In this document: in pieces, positions 18,071 to 28,017 of the stretch
Layout: every line of letters starts with the position of its first letter
How positions within the stretch are numbered: the stretch's first letter is position 1
Assembly: GCF_901542415.1 (NCBI RefSeq)
Contig: NZ_CABEHV010000004.1
Coordinates: 1,178,001 to 1,242,000, forward strand
Length of the DNA: 64,000 nt
Direction of reading: 5' to 3'
Source of the DNA: Streptococcus mitis
Lineage (GTDB): Bacteria > Bacillota > Bacilli > Lactobacillales > Streptococcaceae
Made by a program: the position numbers and the translations under genes
The notes under the pieces: generated by a model
Told to the model about the DNA's origin: nothing
Database searches by the model: none
Seen by the model: the letters and a program-made list of their open reading frames with translations, nothing else

Positions 18071-18598
18071 TTATTTTTCTTTTTTCTCTAAAAAGAGCCG
18101 AATACGATCAATATCGTAATTTACGAGAATTGCGACAAAAACTCCCATGAAAGTTTCTGATACACGTGCAAACACGTACAAAATTGTTTCGCCGCTCGGA
18201 ATCGATAGGGTAATGATTAACATGGCTGCTACACCACCAATAACCCCTGCTTTGTTATTCATGGCTACATTTGTCATAATGGTTAACATGGTGCAGATTG
18301 GAACAACAACTAAGGTTACCCAAAAGGCTTCGTGGAAAAAACTATTTATTAGGAAGAAAACCAAGGCATAGAGGCCACCGATACTATTTCCTAGAATACG
18401 CGAAGTCCCAAAATGAACACTCTTATCAAAGCTCTCCCTCAGACTAAAAACCGCTGTCAAAGCACCGATTTGAAGACCTTTCCAGCCAAAAAAGCCAAAA
18501 ATCAAGAGAACTAGAAAAACAGCAATACCTGTTTTAAAGGTTCGCATACCAAGTTTGAACTGGGATTTATCGAATTTATATTTTTTAAAATAACTCAT
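18071..18598 (-). CDS. FUSC/aromatic acid exporter-like membrane protein
   Basis: A 175-residue protein with about five membrane helices (about 22-40, 44-60, 73-92, 96-112, 120-160), resembling the membrane half of FUSC/DUF939-type proteins. The segment FGTSRILGNSIGGLYALVFF is typical of that group. The cytoplasmic domain of larger relatives is absent. In pneumococcus the same gene sits between pgk and glnR. Substrate unknown. Confidence 0.75.
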   Translation of the reverse strand: MSYFKKYKFDKSQFKLGMRTFKTGIAVFLVLLIFGFFGWKGLQIGALTAVFSLRESFDKSVHFGTSRILGNSIGGLYALVFFLINSFFHEAFWVTLVVVPICTMLTIMTNVAMNNKAGVIGGVAAMLIITLSIPSGETILYVFARVSETFMGVFVAILVNYDIDRIRLFLEKKEK

Positions 18599-18683
18599 AA
18601 TCTCAACTTTCTATTTCCATTTTATCATAATTTGGGTGATTTTATGAGGAATAGTTGAGAGGAAGCGTTTTTATTTTAAGCAA

Positions 18684-18718
18684 AAGAAAAGAGGAACTTT
18701 CATCCCTCTCTTCTTTGA
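18684..18718 (-). terminator. pgk terminator
   Basis: Inverted repeat AAGAGAGGG / TCCTCTTTTCTTTT on the minus strand just after the pgk stop, with a T-rich tail. Confidence 0.7.
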
Positions 18719-18732
18719 TTCATTATAAAACC

Positions 18733-19929
18733 TTATTTTTCTGTCAAGGCTGCAAGTCCTGGAAGAACTTTACCTTCAAGAAGTTCCATTGATGCTCCAC
18801 CACCAGTAGAGATCCATGAGAATTTGTCTGCGCGGCCAAGGTTAATCGCTGCGGCAGCTGAGTCACCACCACCAATGATTGATTTAACTCCTGGTTGTTT
18901 CACGATAGCGTCCATCACACCGATTGTACCAGCTTGGAAATCTGGGTTTTCAAATACACCCATAGGTCCGTTCCATACAACTGTTTTGGCACCAGTCAAA
19001 GCTTCGTCAAATTTAGCGATAGATTTTGGACCGATGTCAAGACCAAGGAAGCCTTCAGAAACTGCTTCACCTTCAGTGTCACGCACTTCAGTGTAGCCAG
19101 CAAATGCGTTAGCTTCTTTTGAGTCAACTGGCAAGATCAATTTACCGTTTGCTTTTTCAAGAAGAGCTTTCGCAACATCCAATTTGTCTTCTTCTACAAG
19201 TGAGTTACCGATTTCGATACCTTGTGCTTTGTAGAATGTGTAAGTCATACCACCACCGATAAGGACTTTATCAGCTTTTTCAAGCAAGTTTTCGATAACA
19301 CCAATCTTGTCTGAAACTTTTGAACCACCAAGGATCGCTACGAATGGACGTTCTGGAGTTTCAACTGCTTCTTGGATGTAAGCAATTTCGTTTTCAAGAA
19401 GGAAACCAGCAACTGCTTTTTCAACGTTTGCTGAGATACCAACGTTAGATGCGTGTGCACGGTGAGCTGTACCGAATGCATCGTTTACGAAGATACCATC
19501 TCCAAGTGATGCCCAGTATTTACCAAGTTCAGGATCGTTTTTAGATTCTTTCTTGCCGTCAACATCTTCATAACGAGTGTTTTCAACCAAGAGAACTTGT
19601 CCATCTTCAAGAGCGTTGATAGCTGCTTCCAATTCAGCACCACGAGTAACACCTGGGAAAACAACGTCTTGGCCAAGTTTTGCTGCCAAGTCTGCTGCTA
19701 CAGGAGCAAGTGATTTACCAGCTTTATCAGCTTCTTCTTTCACACGTCCAAGGTGAGAGAAAAGAATTGCACGTCCACCTTGTTCGATGATGTACTTAAT
19801 AGTTGGAAGAGCTGCTGTGATACGGTTGTCGTTAGTGATTACGCCATCTTTCAATGGTACATTGAAATCAACACGAACGAGGACTTTTTTACCTTTCAAG
19901 TCAACGTCTTTAACAGTAAGTTTTGCCAT
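18733..19929 (-). CDS. pgk: Phosphoglycerate kinase
   Basis: Glycolytic enzyme converting 1,3-bisphosphoglycerate and ADP to 3-phosphoglycerate and ATP. The 398-residue protein has [14 protein letters not shown] near the N-terminus (substrate Asp-Phe-Asn), the hinge region and the C-terminal nucleotide segment GGGDSAAA plus [15 protein letters not shown]. Codon use is highly biased. AAAGGGG lies upstream of the ATG. Transcribed alone, with its own promoter and terminator. Confidence 0.98.
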   Translation of the reverse strand: MAKLTVKDVDLKGKKVLVRVDFNVPLKDGVITNDNRITAALPTIKYIIEQGGRAILFSHLGRVKEEADKAGKSLAPVAADLAAKLGQDVVFPGVTRGAELEAAINALEDGQVLLVENTRYEDVDGKKESKNDPELGKYWASLGDGIFVNDAFGTAHRAHASNVGISANVEKAVAGFLLENEIAYIQEAVETPERPFVAILGGSKVSDKIGVIENLLEKADKVLIGGGMTYTFYKAQGIEIGNSLVEEDKLDVAKALLEKANGKLILPVDSKEANAFAGYTEVRDTEGEAVSEGFLGLDIGPKSIAKFDEALTGAKTVVWNGPMGVFENPDFQAGTIGVMDAIVKQPGVKSIIGGGDSAAAAINLGRADKFSWISTGGGASMELLEGKVLPGLAALTEK

Positions 19930-19965
19930 GTTACAAAAACCCCTTTATTTATTTTATTCGAAACT

Positions 19966-19974
19966 ATTATATCA
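19966..19974 (-). promoter_or_regulatory. pgk promoter (extended -10)
   Basis: Minus strand TGATATAAT, a TGn-extended TATAAT at 19966-19971, about 37 nt before the pgk start. No clear -35. Confidence 0.7.
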
Positions 19975-20073
19975 CACTTTGGAAATATAAGGAAAGATTT
20001 CACAAGATTTTTCGATATTTAATCTTTGTGACATGCTAGAGTATATTATTTTTACTTTTTCTCACGAATTTTC

Positions 20074-21603
20074 GGTAAATTCGCAAACTAAGTTCCACCG
20101 CTAGTAGAAGTGGAAGTTAGTCTGATAAAAATCCTAAAAACCAGTGGAAATCCGTGTCAGGGTAAGTTCCACTGGTTTTACTAATGCTTGATTTCATCGC
20201 TTTTGTAACCAAAAGGAATCGAAAAAAAGAGCGCACAAAATCCCCTCATCTGAAAGCGTTTCAGATTAAGTTCCGCTATGGTGGAAGTTAGTCTGAGACG
20301 TTTGAATGCGGTTAAAGGTTAGTTTTTAGAACTTATGTTGGAGTAATTTCGAAGACTGACAGACGTCTTCTGCAGGTATTTTAGAAATACCTAGAAGCTT
20401 AGGAATCTCTTCTCCATAGGTAAAGGCAAAGAGCTCATAGGCTGACTTTCCATTCAAAGCAGCACGTTTGACACTGTTGACATGAGAGCAGACGAGATTG
20501 ATGTCCTCTTGAGTTAAGTTGTCAAAAGCAGTTCCCTTAGGTAGAATGTCTCGAATCAGTGTGTGGTTTTTCTCAATTCTCCCTTTCTGGTCAGAGCGAT
20601 TAGGGTCACAAAAGAAGAGTTTACTCTCTCCTCGCACATCCATTTCGATATCATCAACCCTGGCAAACTCTCCACCATTATCGGTAAGAATGACAGGAAA
20701 GAGTTGGAAGAAATCTTTATCAGCTTCATGAAGAGTGTCTTGATGGTATAGAGGTGTTTGGTAACCTCAAGGGCAGTTTTATTATCCAGAAGCCTAGCGA
20801 AGATAAAGTTACAGAAAGACAGGTTGAAGGTAAGTAGGACTTTACCTCCCATCCTCCCCAGAACTGTGTCCATTTCCAGCCAAGAGTCTAGTTGATTAAG
20901 GACTAAATAGTTTTGGAAATCCTCATAGGAACGGCCTTTTTTAGCTTCTTTAGGGATGGAAGGTAGTTTCCTTTTCCGTCTTTCTTTGAATTTAACGGCT
21001 CTGGCTAGGTCAATATGAGCGATAGATAGGTATCCTTTTCGGATGTGTCGATAGACGGTTGAGGAACTGACATCAAGGTTATGAGTTTTGAGGATATGAT
21101 AGATGTGTTGTCCCTTTTTAACACCATCAGAAATGACTTTGTCCATGTCCCAGAAGGCCTTGGAATTAAGGGGAGTTCCTTCACGAGCTTCGACAAGAGT
21201 TTGTTCGTACTGTTTTTGAGCTTGTTTAGCAAGGTAGAAGATTTTTTTAAATCCACAATTTTGTCTTCTTTTAGGGCATCCATTACAGACAAAGGGAGCC
21301 TTATCGAGTAAAGGGCAAGGAAGGTTATCGCATGTAGACTCTCGGACTTGTCTGTTTCGTTTGACTTCTTTGGAAACAGTAGTTGGGTCTTTTAGAATGG
21401 ATTGTCCGATAGCTTTGAAGGTTTCACCGCACTCTAAGCCTAATTGGATATCATTACGGTCTGAAAGGGTAAGGTGTTTATGTTTTGTCATAGTAGACCT
21501 CATTTCTAACTCAAACGTCTCACACTTAATTCCACCATAAAAATCCGTTTTAGACTAATTTCCACTTTGGTTGGGCAAGTGGAAGTTACTTTGAGAAATT
21601 AGC
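20074..21603 (-). mobile_element. IS30-family insertion sequence, copy 1 (defective)
   Basis: 1530 bp bounded by exact 13-bp direct repeats CTCACGAATTTTC (20061-20073 and 21604-21616). Ends are imperfect inverted repeats (GGTAAATTCGCAAA... and GCTAATTTCTCAAA... read inward). It is nearly identical to the element at 52478-54008 but 1 nt shorter, from a deletion in the transposase. It lies between pgk and the Na/Pi transporter gene. Confidence 0.93.
20326..21491 (-). pseudogene. IS30-family transposase, frameshifted
   Basis: The same protein as at 52590-53756, broken by loss of one A in the run after CTATACCATCAAG at about 20738. The N-terminal part (HTH and EMDTVLG) and the C-terminal part (RIEKNH onward) are in different frames, so no active DDE enzyme is expected. 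A second difference changes Arg to Cys in QLGLE(R/C)GETF within the HTH. The start is taken as the second methionine (MTKHKHLTL) because GAGG is spaced for it. Confidence 0.93.
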
Positions 21604-21711
21604 CTCACGAATTTTCTTTCTAAAATCTTAGCTTAACACTTGTTAGATTTACTTTTATCCTTTAAAATAGAATAGGAGAAATTCCGTTATTATTTTTCGG
21701 AGGAAAAAGAA

Positions 21712-23343
21712 ATGTCCATCAATTGGCAGGAAATTTTATTTCACTTTTTAGGTGGTCTGGGACTATTCTTATATAGTATCAAGACCATGGGAGACGGTTT
21801 GCAACAAGCTGCTGGAGATCGCCTTCGTTTTTACATTGACAAGTACACTAGCAATCCCTTTTTAGGTGTTCTAGTCGGAATTGTCGTGACTGCCCTGATT
21901 CAGTCAAGTACAGGTGTTACAGTTATCACGGTTGGACTGGTCAGCGCTAGTCTTCTCACTCTTAGACAGGCTATCGGAATTATCATGGGAGCCAACATCG
22001 GAACCACCGTTACTTCCTTTATCATTGGTTTCAAGCTTGGTGAGTATGCTTTACCCCTGATTTTCCTTGGAACCATGTTCCTCTTCTTTACCAAAAATAG
22101 AACAGCAAACAATATCGGACGCATCCTGTTTGGTGTAGGAGGAATCTTCTACGCCCTCAACCTTATCAGTGCCGGTATGAGTCCTCTTAAAGATCTACCA
22201 CAATTCAAGGAATATATGGTAACCTTGGGACAAAATCCTGTATTAGGAGTTTTTGCCGGTGCAGTGATTACCGTTCTCATCCAAGCTTCTTCTGCGACAA
22301 TCGGGATTTTGCAAGGTCTCTATGCAGGTGGATTCCTTGACCTTAAAGGTTCGCTACCAGTTCTCTTCGGGGATAATATCGGGACAACCCTAACAGTTAT
22401 CATCGCGGCAGCTGGAGCCAATATCTCTGCAAAACGCGTTGCTGCAACCCACGTTACCTTTAACGTTTTGGGAACTATTCTTTGCTTAATCTTATTAGGT
22501 CCATTTACGTCTATGATTGAGTACTTCCAGGCACTCCTTCACCTCTCACCTGAGATGACCATCGCCTTCTCTCACGGTGCCTTTAACGTAAGTAACACCA
22601 TTGTACAATTTCCATTCATTGGAGCCTTGGCCTACTTTGTAACCAAGCTCATCCCTGGTGAAGATGAAGTTGTCAAGTACGAGCCACTTTATCTTGATGA
22701 GCATTTGATTAAACAAGCTCCATCAATCGCTCTCGGAAATGCGAAAAAAGAACTCCTTCACTTAGGAAATTATGCTTCTAAAGCCTTTGACCTTTCATAC
22801 AACTACATCATTGACCTCAATGAAAAGGTTGCTGAAAAAGGCCACAAGACAGAAGAAGCCATCAATACCATTGATGAAAAATTGACTCGCTATCTTATTA
22901 CTCTTTCAAGCGAAGCTCTTAGCCAGAAAGAAAGTGAAGTGCTCACCAACATCCTGGATTCATCCCGCGATTTGGAACGGATTGGGGACCACGCAGAAGC
23001 GCTAATCAATCTGACTGACTACCTTCAACGTAAAAATGTTGAGTTCTCTGAAGCTGCTTTACAGGAATTGGCTGATATCTATCAAAAAACCACTGGCTTT
23101 ATCAAGGATGCCCTTGATAGTGTGGAAAACAATGATATCGAAAAAGCTCAAAGTCTGATTGAACGCCATAAAGAAATCAACAATATGGAACGTGTTCTCA
23201 GAAAGACCCACATCAAGCGCCTCAACAAGGGCGAGTGTTCAACACAAGCTGGGGTCAACTTTATCGACATCATTTCCCACTATACTCGTGTATCTGATCA
23301 CGCTATGAATCTTGCTGAAAAGGTCATCGCTGAACAAATCTAA
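21712..23343 (+). CDS. Na/Pi cotransporter family protein
   Basis: A 543-residue membrane protein. Two repeated NptA-type halves carry the QSS motifs (ALIQSSTGVTVITVG at about 62-76 and VLIQASSATIGI at about 188-199), with about eight membrane helices to residue 310. The C-terminal 200 residues form a PhoU-like helical domain (LTRYLITLSSEAL, RDLERIGDHAEALINL). It should import phosphate or a similar anion with sodium. GGAGGAAAAAG precedes the ATG. Single-gene unit. Confidence 0.92.
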   Translation: MSINWQEILFHFLGGLGLFLYSIKTMGDGLQQAAGDRLRFYIDKYTSNPFLGVLVGIVVTALIQSSTGVTVITVGLVSASLLTLRQAIGIIMGANIGTTVTSFIIGFKLGEYALPLIFLGTMFLFFTKNRTANNIGRILFGVGGIFYALNLISAGMSPLKDLPQFKEYMVTLGQNPVLGVFAGAVITVLIQASSATIGILQGLYAGGFLDLKGSLPVLFGDNIGTTLTVIIAAAGANISAKRVAATHVTFNVLGTILCLILLGPFTSMIEYFQALLHLSPEMTIAFSHGAFNVSNTIVQFPFIGALAYFVTKLIPGEDEVVKYEPLYLDEHLIKQAPSIALGNAKKELLHLGNYASKAFDLSYNYIIDLNEKVAEKGHKTEEAINTIDEKLTRYLITLSSEALSQKESEVLTNILDSSRDLERIGDHAEALINLTDYLQRKNVEFSEAALQELADIYQKTTGFIKDALDSVENNDIEKAQSLIERHKEINNMERVLRKTHIKRLNKGECSTQAGVNFIDIISHYTRVSDHAMNLAEKVIAEQI

Positions 23344-23493
23344 TGCTCTTCGAAAATCAAATTCAAACCACGTCAGCTTCGCCTTGCCGTATATATGTTA
23401 CTGACTTCGTCAGTTCTATCCACAACCTCAAAACCATGTTTTGAGCAGCCTGCGGCTAGCTTCCTAGTTTGCTCTTTGATTTTCATTGAGTAT
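23343..23493 (+). repeat. BOX element (A-B-C form)
   Basis: Contains boxA (CTCTTCGAAAATC...ACCACGTCAGC...GCCTTGCCGTA), one boxB (TATATGTTACTGACTTCG...) and boxC (GAGCAGCCTGCGGCTAGC...TTTCATTGAGTAT). This is the pneumococcal/mitis intergenic repeat. It begins at the stop of the Na/Pi gene and ends just before the IS1182-family element. Confidence 0.93.
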
Positions 23494-23502
23494 AAAGATC
23501 TA

Positions 23503-25127
23503 TCCATTTGGTGGGAGCCCACTGAAAAAGTCATCAACTTGATGGCTTTTTTGTTATACTAGAGATGAGGTGAAATGATGCTTGATAATCAGTTAACTAT
23601 GGATGTCAGTCCTTATTCTAGTTTGTATGATATCGTGGTTCCTAAAAACCACTTTTTACGTCAGCTAACTGAACTCTGTGATTTTAGCTTTATTTATGAT
23701 GAACTAGAAAAGAATTATCGTCCCGATTTTGGGCGTAAAGCTTATTCACCGATTATGATGTTCAAATATCTCTTGTTAAAAGATATTTATAAGTTATCAG
23801 ATGTAGATGTGGTAGGACGTTCCTTGTCAGATATGGCCTTTAAATTTTTTCTTGGTCTAGCTCCTGAAGATTCTGTTATCGAGCCATCCTCTCTGACAAA
23901 ATTTAGAAAGCTAAGAATTAAAGATGACAAACTGCTTGATGTATTGATTCAGAAGTCTGTTCAAATTGCACTCGAACATAACTTGATTAAGAGTAAAATC
24001 CTCATTGTGGATGCCACTCACACCAAATCTCATTATAATCATAAGAAACCCCAAGAAATCCTTAGAGAGCGTTCAAAAGCTTTACGTAAAACAATTTATC
24101 AACATTCAGAAGATATCAAAATAGAATTTCCAAAGAAACCTCAAGAAGATAACCTCGAAGCAGAGTTGACCTATACAGAGGAGTTAATGGCTGTGGTTGA
24201 AAAACACGAGGAACTCTTAGCCCTACCGGCTGTTTCTCAAAAGTTCAATTACCTAAAAGAGGCTGTCGAGGACGACTTAGAACATTTGGAAGCTTCTGTT
24301 AAGGAGGAGGCTAGGCTCGGACATAAGACAGCCGACAGCTCTTTCTATGGATATAAAAGTCATATCGCTATGACGGATGAACGGATTATTACTGCTTGTG
24401 TGGTTACTTCTGGTGAACAAAGCGATGGGAAATATTTACCTGAATTATATGCCAAAACAAAGGAAAATAGTCTGGACATCGAGACTATTATTGGTGATGC
24501 GGCTTATTCAGGAAAGGACAACATTCAACTAGCTCGCAAAGAAAAGATTCATTTGGTTTCAAAACTGAATCCTTCTGTTTCAAAAGGTTACCGTAAAGAA
24601 GAGGATGCGTTTGAATTTAATAAAGATGCAGGGCTATTTGTCTGTCCAGAAGGACACATGGCTGTTCGCAAAGCAAGGACAGGGAAAAAATATCAAAATA
24701 AGAATCAAGTTGTCACTCATTACTTTGACATTGAGAAGTGCAAGAGTTGCCTTTCCAAGGAAGGATGTTATAAGGAGGGGGCAAAGTCTAAAACTTATTC
24801 AATAGCCATTAAGAGTGACGACCATCTTTTCCAGAAGAAATTTCAGGAAACACCTTATTTTAAAGAAATGGCCAGACATCGCTATAAAATCGAAGCAAAG
24901 AATGCCGAACTAAAACAGAGACATGGCTTTGATGTCGCGAGAGCATCGGGTCTTTTCAGCATGGAGTTACAGGCAGCAACAACCATTTTCGTGGTCAATA
25001 TGAAACGAATTATGACCTTAATAAATACAAAATAACCGAGGAATTCGCTCAAATTAACGAGAGATTCCTCGGTTTTCATTTCATTAAAAGTAAGAGACCT
25101 GTTTTTTCAGTGGACTCTCCTAAATGG
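23503..25127 (+). mobile_element. IS1182-family insertion sequence
   Basis: About 1625 bp carrying one transposase gene. Imperfect inverted ends: CCATTTGGTGGGAGCCCACTG on the left (shown here as CCATTT...CCCACTGAAAAA) and CCATTTAGGAGAGTCCACTG on the right (minus strand). No direct repeat flanks it, and the neighbouring genes come from loci that are far apart in S. pneumoniae (from memory). Exact ends are uncertain by a few bases. Confidence 0.85.
23575..25035 (+). CDS. IS1182-family transposase
   Basis: A 486-residue intact DDE transposase. The N-terminal DUF772-type domain (about 20-150) includes RPDFGRKAYSPIMMFKYLL. The catalytic core includes LIVDATHTKSH, a middle Asp in ETIIGDAAYSG, and a Cys-rich insert (CKSCLSKEGC). 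The C-terminal segment HRYKIEAKNAELKQRHG carries the Glu. GAGGTGAA precedes the double ATG. A GAGGAAT/ATTCCTC hairpin terminator follows at about 25034-25076. Probably functional. Confidence 0.93.
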   Translation: MMLDNQLTMDVSPYSSLYDIVVPKNHFLRQLTELCDFSFIYDELEKNYRPDFGRKAYSPIMMFKYLLLKDIYKLSDVDVVGRSLSDMAFKFFLGLAPEDSVIEPSSLTKFRKLRIKDDKLLDVLIQKSVQIALEHNLIKSKILIVDATHTKSHYNHKKPQEILRERSKALRKTIYQHSEDIKIEFPKKPQEDNLEAELTYTEELMAVVEKHEELLALPAVSQKFNYLKEAVEDDLEHLEASVKEEARLGHKTADSSFYGYKSHIAMTDERIITACVVTSGEQSDGKYLPELYAKTKENSLDIETIIGDAAYSGKDNIQLARKEKIHLVSKLNPSVSKGYRKEEDAFEFNKDAGLFVCPEGHMAVRKARTGKKYQNKNQVVTHYFDIEKCKSCLSKEGCYKEGAKSKTYSIAIKSDDHLFQKKFQETPYFKEMARHRYKIEAKNAELKQRHGFDVARASGLFSMELQAATTIFVVNMKRIMTLINTK

Positions 25128-25199
25128 GATGGCTTTTTCTTCTCCTAATCAAGAATAGCTTTTCTGCCATATAAAAAAATGCTTTGATTCACAATGGAA

Positions 25200-25496
25200 T
25201 CAAAGCATTTTAAAGAGCTCCCCGTACATAAGCGCAGAAGCCGCAGTTCCTCGATACTTAACTTCTTCTCTTTTAATAAAACGAGCCAAGTTGAGCAACT
25301 CAGGTGCTGGATGTTTGGGATTTAGGAGCAATTCATGATTGACCAGACCTGAGAGACGAACTGCCAGCAATTGCTCATTTGTAGTAGGCAGTTTTTTAGC
25401 CGTCTCTAGGAGAGCAGCAACTAAATCTTCACTCAAATCATGTCGAGCATGATTGTAAAGATCTTTTACAAGGCTTTCTAGGTTTGGTTCTACCAT
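25200..25496 (-). CDS. Enterocin A-type bacteriocin immunity protein (orphan)
   Basis: A 98-residue soluble, all-helical protein resembling the EntA_Immun family, four-helix bundles that protect producers of class IIa bacteriocins. The ATG at 25496 has GGGAGG 8 nt upstream; a GTG three codons earlier touches that site and is rejected. It lies 21 nt after pepA and is probably co-transcribed with it. No bacteriocin or exporter gene is nearby. The family call rests on size and pattern. Confidence 0.65.
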   Translation of the reverse strand: MVEPNLESLVKDLYNHARHDLSEDLVAALLETAKKLPTTNEQLLAVRLSGLVNHELLLNPKHPAPELLNLARFIKREEVKYRGTAASALMYGELFKML

Positions 25497-25517
25497 CCCT
25501 ACCACCTCCCTTATGGT

Positions 25518-26582
25518 TTAATAATTTTTAATCAAGTCAACTGTTGAACGATCCAATTTTTTCACCAAGGCTTGCAAGAAGGCTTGCGCTTCTAGGAAGT
25601 CATCCATCGCATAGAGGGTTTGATGAGAGTGGATATAACGAGCGCAGACACCTATAGTTGTAGAAGGAACACCTCCATTTTTCAGATGAGCTGCGCCAGC
25701 GTCCGTTCCGCCTTTTCCACAGTAGTATTGGTACTTGATACCAGCTTCTTCAGCTGTTGTCAAAAGGAAATCCTTCATCCCTGGGAGGAGTAAGTGACCT
25801 GGATCGTAGAAGCGAATCAAGGTTCCATCCCCAATCTTGCCTTGGCCACCGTAGACATCACCTGCTGGTGAGCAATCAACTGCTAGGAAGACTTCTGGAT
25901 CAAACTTGGTTGTAGATGTATGAGCACCACGAAGACCAACCTCTTCTTGGACGTTCGAGCCAAGATAGAGTTCATTTCCGAGTTTTTGACCTGACAAGGC
26001 TTCTGCCAGCTCGCTTACCATGAGGACTCCGTAGCGGTTGTCCCAAGCTTTTGAGATGATATTTTTTTCATTTGCTGTCAAGATTGCAGAACTATCTGGA
26101 ACAATGGTGTCACCAGGACGGATGCCAAAGCTTTCTGCCTCAGCCTTATCCGCAAACCCACCATCAAAAATAATATCTGAAATAGCTGGCATGGTTGGTC
26201 CACCTGTTCCACGTGTCAAATGTGGCGGAACAGAACCCGAAATCACTGGTATTTCACGACCATCACGAGTCAAGAGTTTGAAACGTTGGCTGCTGACCAC
26301 CATAGGATTCCAACCACCGATTTCAACCACACGGAAGGTACCGTCTGGCTTGATTTCGCTAACCATAAAACCAACTTCATCCATATGAGAAGCGACCAAG
26401 ACGCGCGGTGCATCCGCAGCGTCTGAATGTTTGATACCAAAAATACCACCCAAGCCATCTGTTACGACCTCATCCACGTGCGGTGTCAACTTTTCACGAA
26501 GATAGGCACGAACAGGCGCTTCATGACCTGAGATCGCAGCAAGTTCTGTTACTTCTTTGATTTTTGAAAATAATGTTGTCAT
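25518..26582 (-). CDS. pepA: Glutamyl aminopeptidase PepA (M42 family)
   Basis: A 354-residue metallo-aminopeptidase that removes N-terminal Glu/Asp from peptides in the cytoplasm. Seen: VASHMDEVGFMV (metal-binding His/Asp), SKAWDNRYGVL (bridging Asp), QEEVGLRGA (catalytic Glu pair) and CGKGGTDAGAAHL. It is divergent from galE. GGAACTG precedes the ATG. The peptide-use function fits a lactic streptococcus that also imports oligopeptides through Ami. Confidence 0.94.
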   Translation of the reverse strand: MTTLFSKIKEVTELAAISGHEAPVRAYLREKLTPHVDEVVTDGLGGIFGIKHSDAADAPRVLVASHMDEVGFMVSEIKPDGTFRVVEIGGWNPMVVSSQRFKLLTRDGREIPVISGSVPPHLTRGTGGPTMPAISDIIFDGGFADKAEAESFGIRPGDTIVPDSSAILTANEKNIISKAWDNRYGVLMVSELAEALSGQKLGNELYLGSNVQEEVGLRGAHTSTTKFDPEVFLAVDCSPAGDVYGGQGKIGDGTLIRFYDPGHLLLPGMKDFLLTTAEEAGIKYQYYCGKGGTDAGAAHLKNGGVPSTTIGVCARYIHSHQTLYAMDDFLEAQAFLQALVKKLDRSTVDLIKNY

Positions 26583-26819
26583 TTCAGTTCCTTCTTTCTT
26601 TCATCCATTTTACCACTTTTTATAGGAGAAGGATAGTGGGAAGGTGGATTTCTAAATTAGTATCATATTCTTGCTGTATCTTAGAAAAAGATTTTATTCT
26701 CTTTCATGTGAGGTAAAATCTAAAAAACTTTCCAAGATTAAGCAAATCATTAATTTCCAAATAAAAAAACAATTCGATAATATATTCGTTCAGTTTTTCA
26801 CAAAATTCGCAGAAAATAG

Positions 26820-26848
26820 TTGACTTTCCCTTCTTCTTTTTTTAAAAT
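26820..26848 (+). promoter_or_regulatory. galE promoter
   Basis: TTGACT (26820-26825), 17-nt spacer, TAAAAT (26843-26848), about 28 nt before the ATG. The rest of the gap 26583-26819 is AT-rich with no gene seen. Confidence 0.75.
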
Positions 26849-26875
26849 GGAAAAAAACTAGAAAAGGAAAAAATC

Positions 26876-27874
26876 ATGACAAAAACAATTCTTGTTACAG
26901 GTGGAGCTGGCTACATTGGCTCCCATACCGTTAAAGCTCTTTTAAATGCTGGCTACCAGGTGCATGTCCTAGATAATCTCTCTACAGGAAATCGTTCAGC
27001 TGTAGATAGTCGTGCTAGCTTTAAACAACAGGACGTTTATGATGCTAGTGCCTTAAAAACCTACTTGGAAGAAAACAAGATTGACGCTGTTCTTCATTGT
27101 GCAGGTGAGATTGTTGTGAGCGAAAGTATTGAAAATCCAAGTAAATACTTCACTGCCAATGTTGCTGGTATGAACCAAGTTCTCAAAGTCTTATCTGAAG
27201 TTGGCATTCAAAAAATCATGTTCTCTTCGACTGCCTCCCTCTATGGTAATAACTGTATTGACAAGCCAGCTACTGAAGATACCCTGCTCGACCCCGTCAA
27301 CCCTTATGCAGAGACAAAACTGATGGGCGAACGAATGATTTACTGGATGGCTAATCGCTACGATTGGAAATATGTTATTTTCCGTTACTTTAATGTTGCT
27401 GGGGCTGAAATGGATGCTTCAAATGGTCTGCGTGTAAAAAATCCAACTCACATCATTCCCAATATCAACAAGACCGCATTGGGACAAAATGATAGCCTCA
27501 AAATATTTGGAGATGACTACGATACACGTGATGGTTCATGTATTCGAGATTACATTCATGTCTTGGATCTTGCACAGGCTCATGTTAAAGGAATGAACTA
27601 CCTCTTTCAAGAAGACAGTTCTTCTCAAATCTTTAACTTAGGGACTGAAAAAGGCTATACCGTCAAAGAAATCTTTACAACTGCTGAAGAACTACTAAAC
27701 CAAAAAATCCCACACGAGATTGTTGCGCGTCGTGCTGGTGACCCAGCTAGCGTTCTAGCAGATGCTTCAAAAGCTAAAAAATACCTTGATTGGAAGGCTA
27801 GTTACTCTCTTGAAGATATTATTTTATCGGATTATCATTGGCGTGTTAAAGAAGGCAAAAACATTTTAGAATAG
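26876..27874 (+). CDS. galE: UDP-glucose 4-epimerase GalE
   Basis: A 332-residue short-chain dehydrogenase/reductase-fold epimerase interconverting UDP-glucose and UDP-galactose. NAD-binding GGAGYIG at 9-15, SSTASLYG at about 117-124 and catalytic Tyr144/Lys148 in NPYAETK. AAAAGGAAAAA precedes the ATG. It is a single-gene unit followed by a terminator. Paralogues are common in mitis-group streptococci, so specificity between GalE variants cannot be fixed. Confidence 0.9.
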   Translation: MTKTILVTGGAGYIGSHTVKALLNAGYQVHVLDNLSTGNRSAVDSRASFKQQDVYDASALKTYLEENKIDAVLHCAGEIVVSESIENPSKYFTANVAGMNQVLKVLSEVGIQKIMFSSTASLYGNNCIDKPATEDTLLDPVNPYAETKLMGERMIYWMANRYDWKYVIFRYFNVAGAEMDASNGLRVKNPTHIIPNINKTALGQNDSLKIFGDDYDTRDGSCIRDYIHVLDLAQAHVKGMNYLFQEDSSSQIFNLGTEKGYTVKEIFTTAEELLNQKIPHEIVARRAGDPASVLADASKAKKYLDWKASYSLEDIILSDYHWRVKEGKNILE

Positions 27875-27880
27875 GAAAAC

Positions 27881-27914
27881 AGAGGAGAAGGTCCTGGTAC
27901 TCTCTCCTTGTTTT
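27881..27914 (+). terminator. galE terminator
   Basis: ACAGAGGAGA / TCTCTCCTTGT stem with one bulged G, followed by TTTTATT. Confidence 0.6.
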
Positions 27915-27939
27915 ATTCATTAAATTGTCAGAAAATTTA

Positions 27940-27968
27940 TTGACAGATTAAAGAAATCGTGTTACAGT
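27940..27968 (+). promoter_or_regulatory. piu operon promoter
   Basis: TTGACA (27940-27945), 17-nt spacer, TACAGT (27963-27968), about 50 nt upstream of piuB. Confidence 0.7.
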
Positions 27969-28017
27969 AATATCCGCAGGTATCTTTCGATACCAAATCT
28001 ATTTGAAAGGACGGGGC

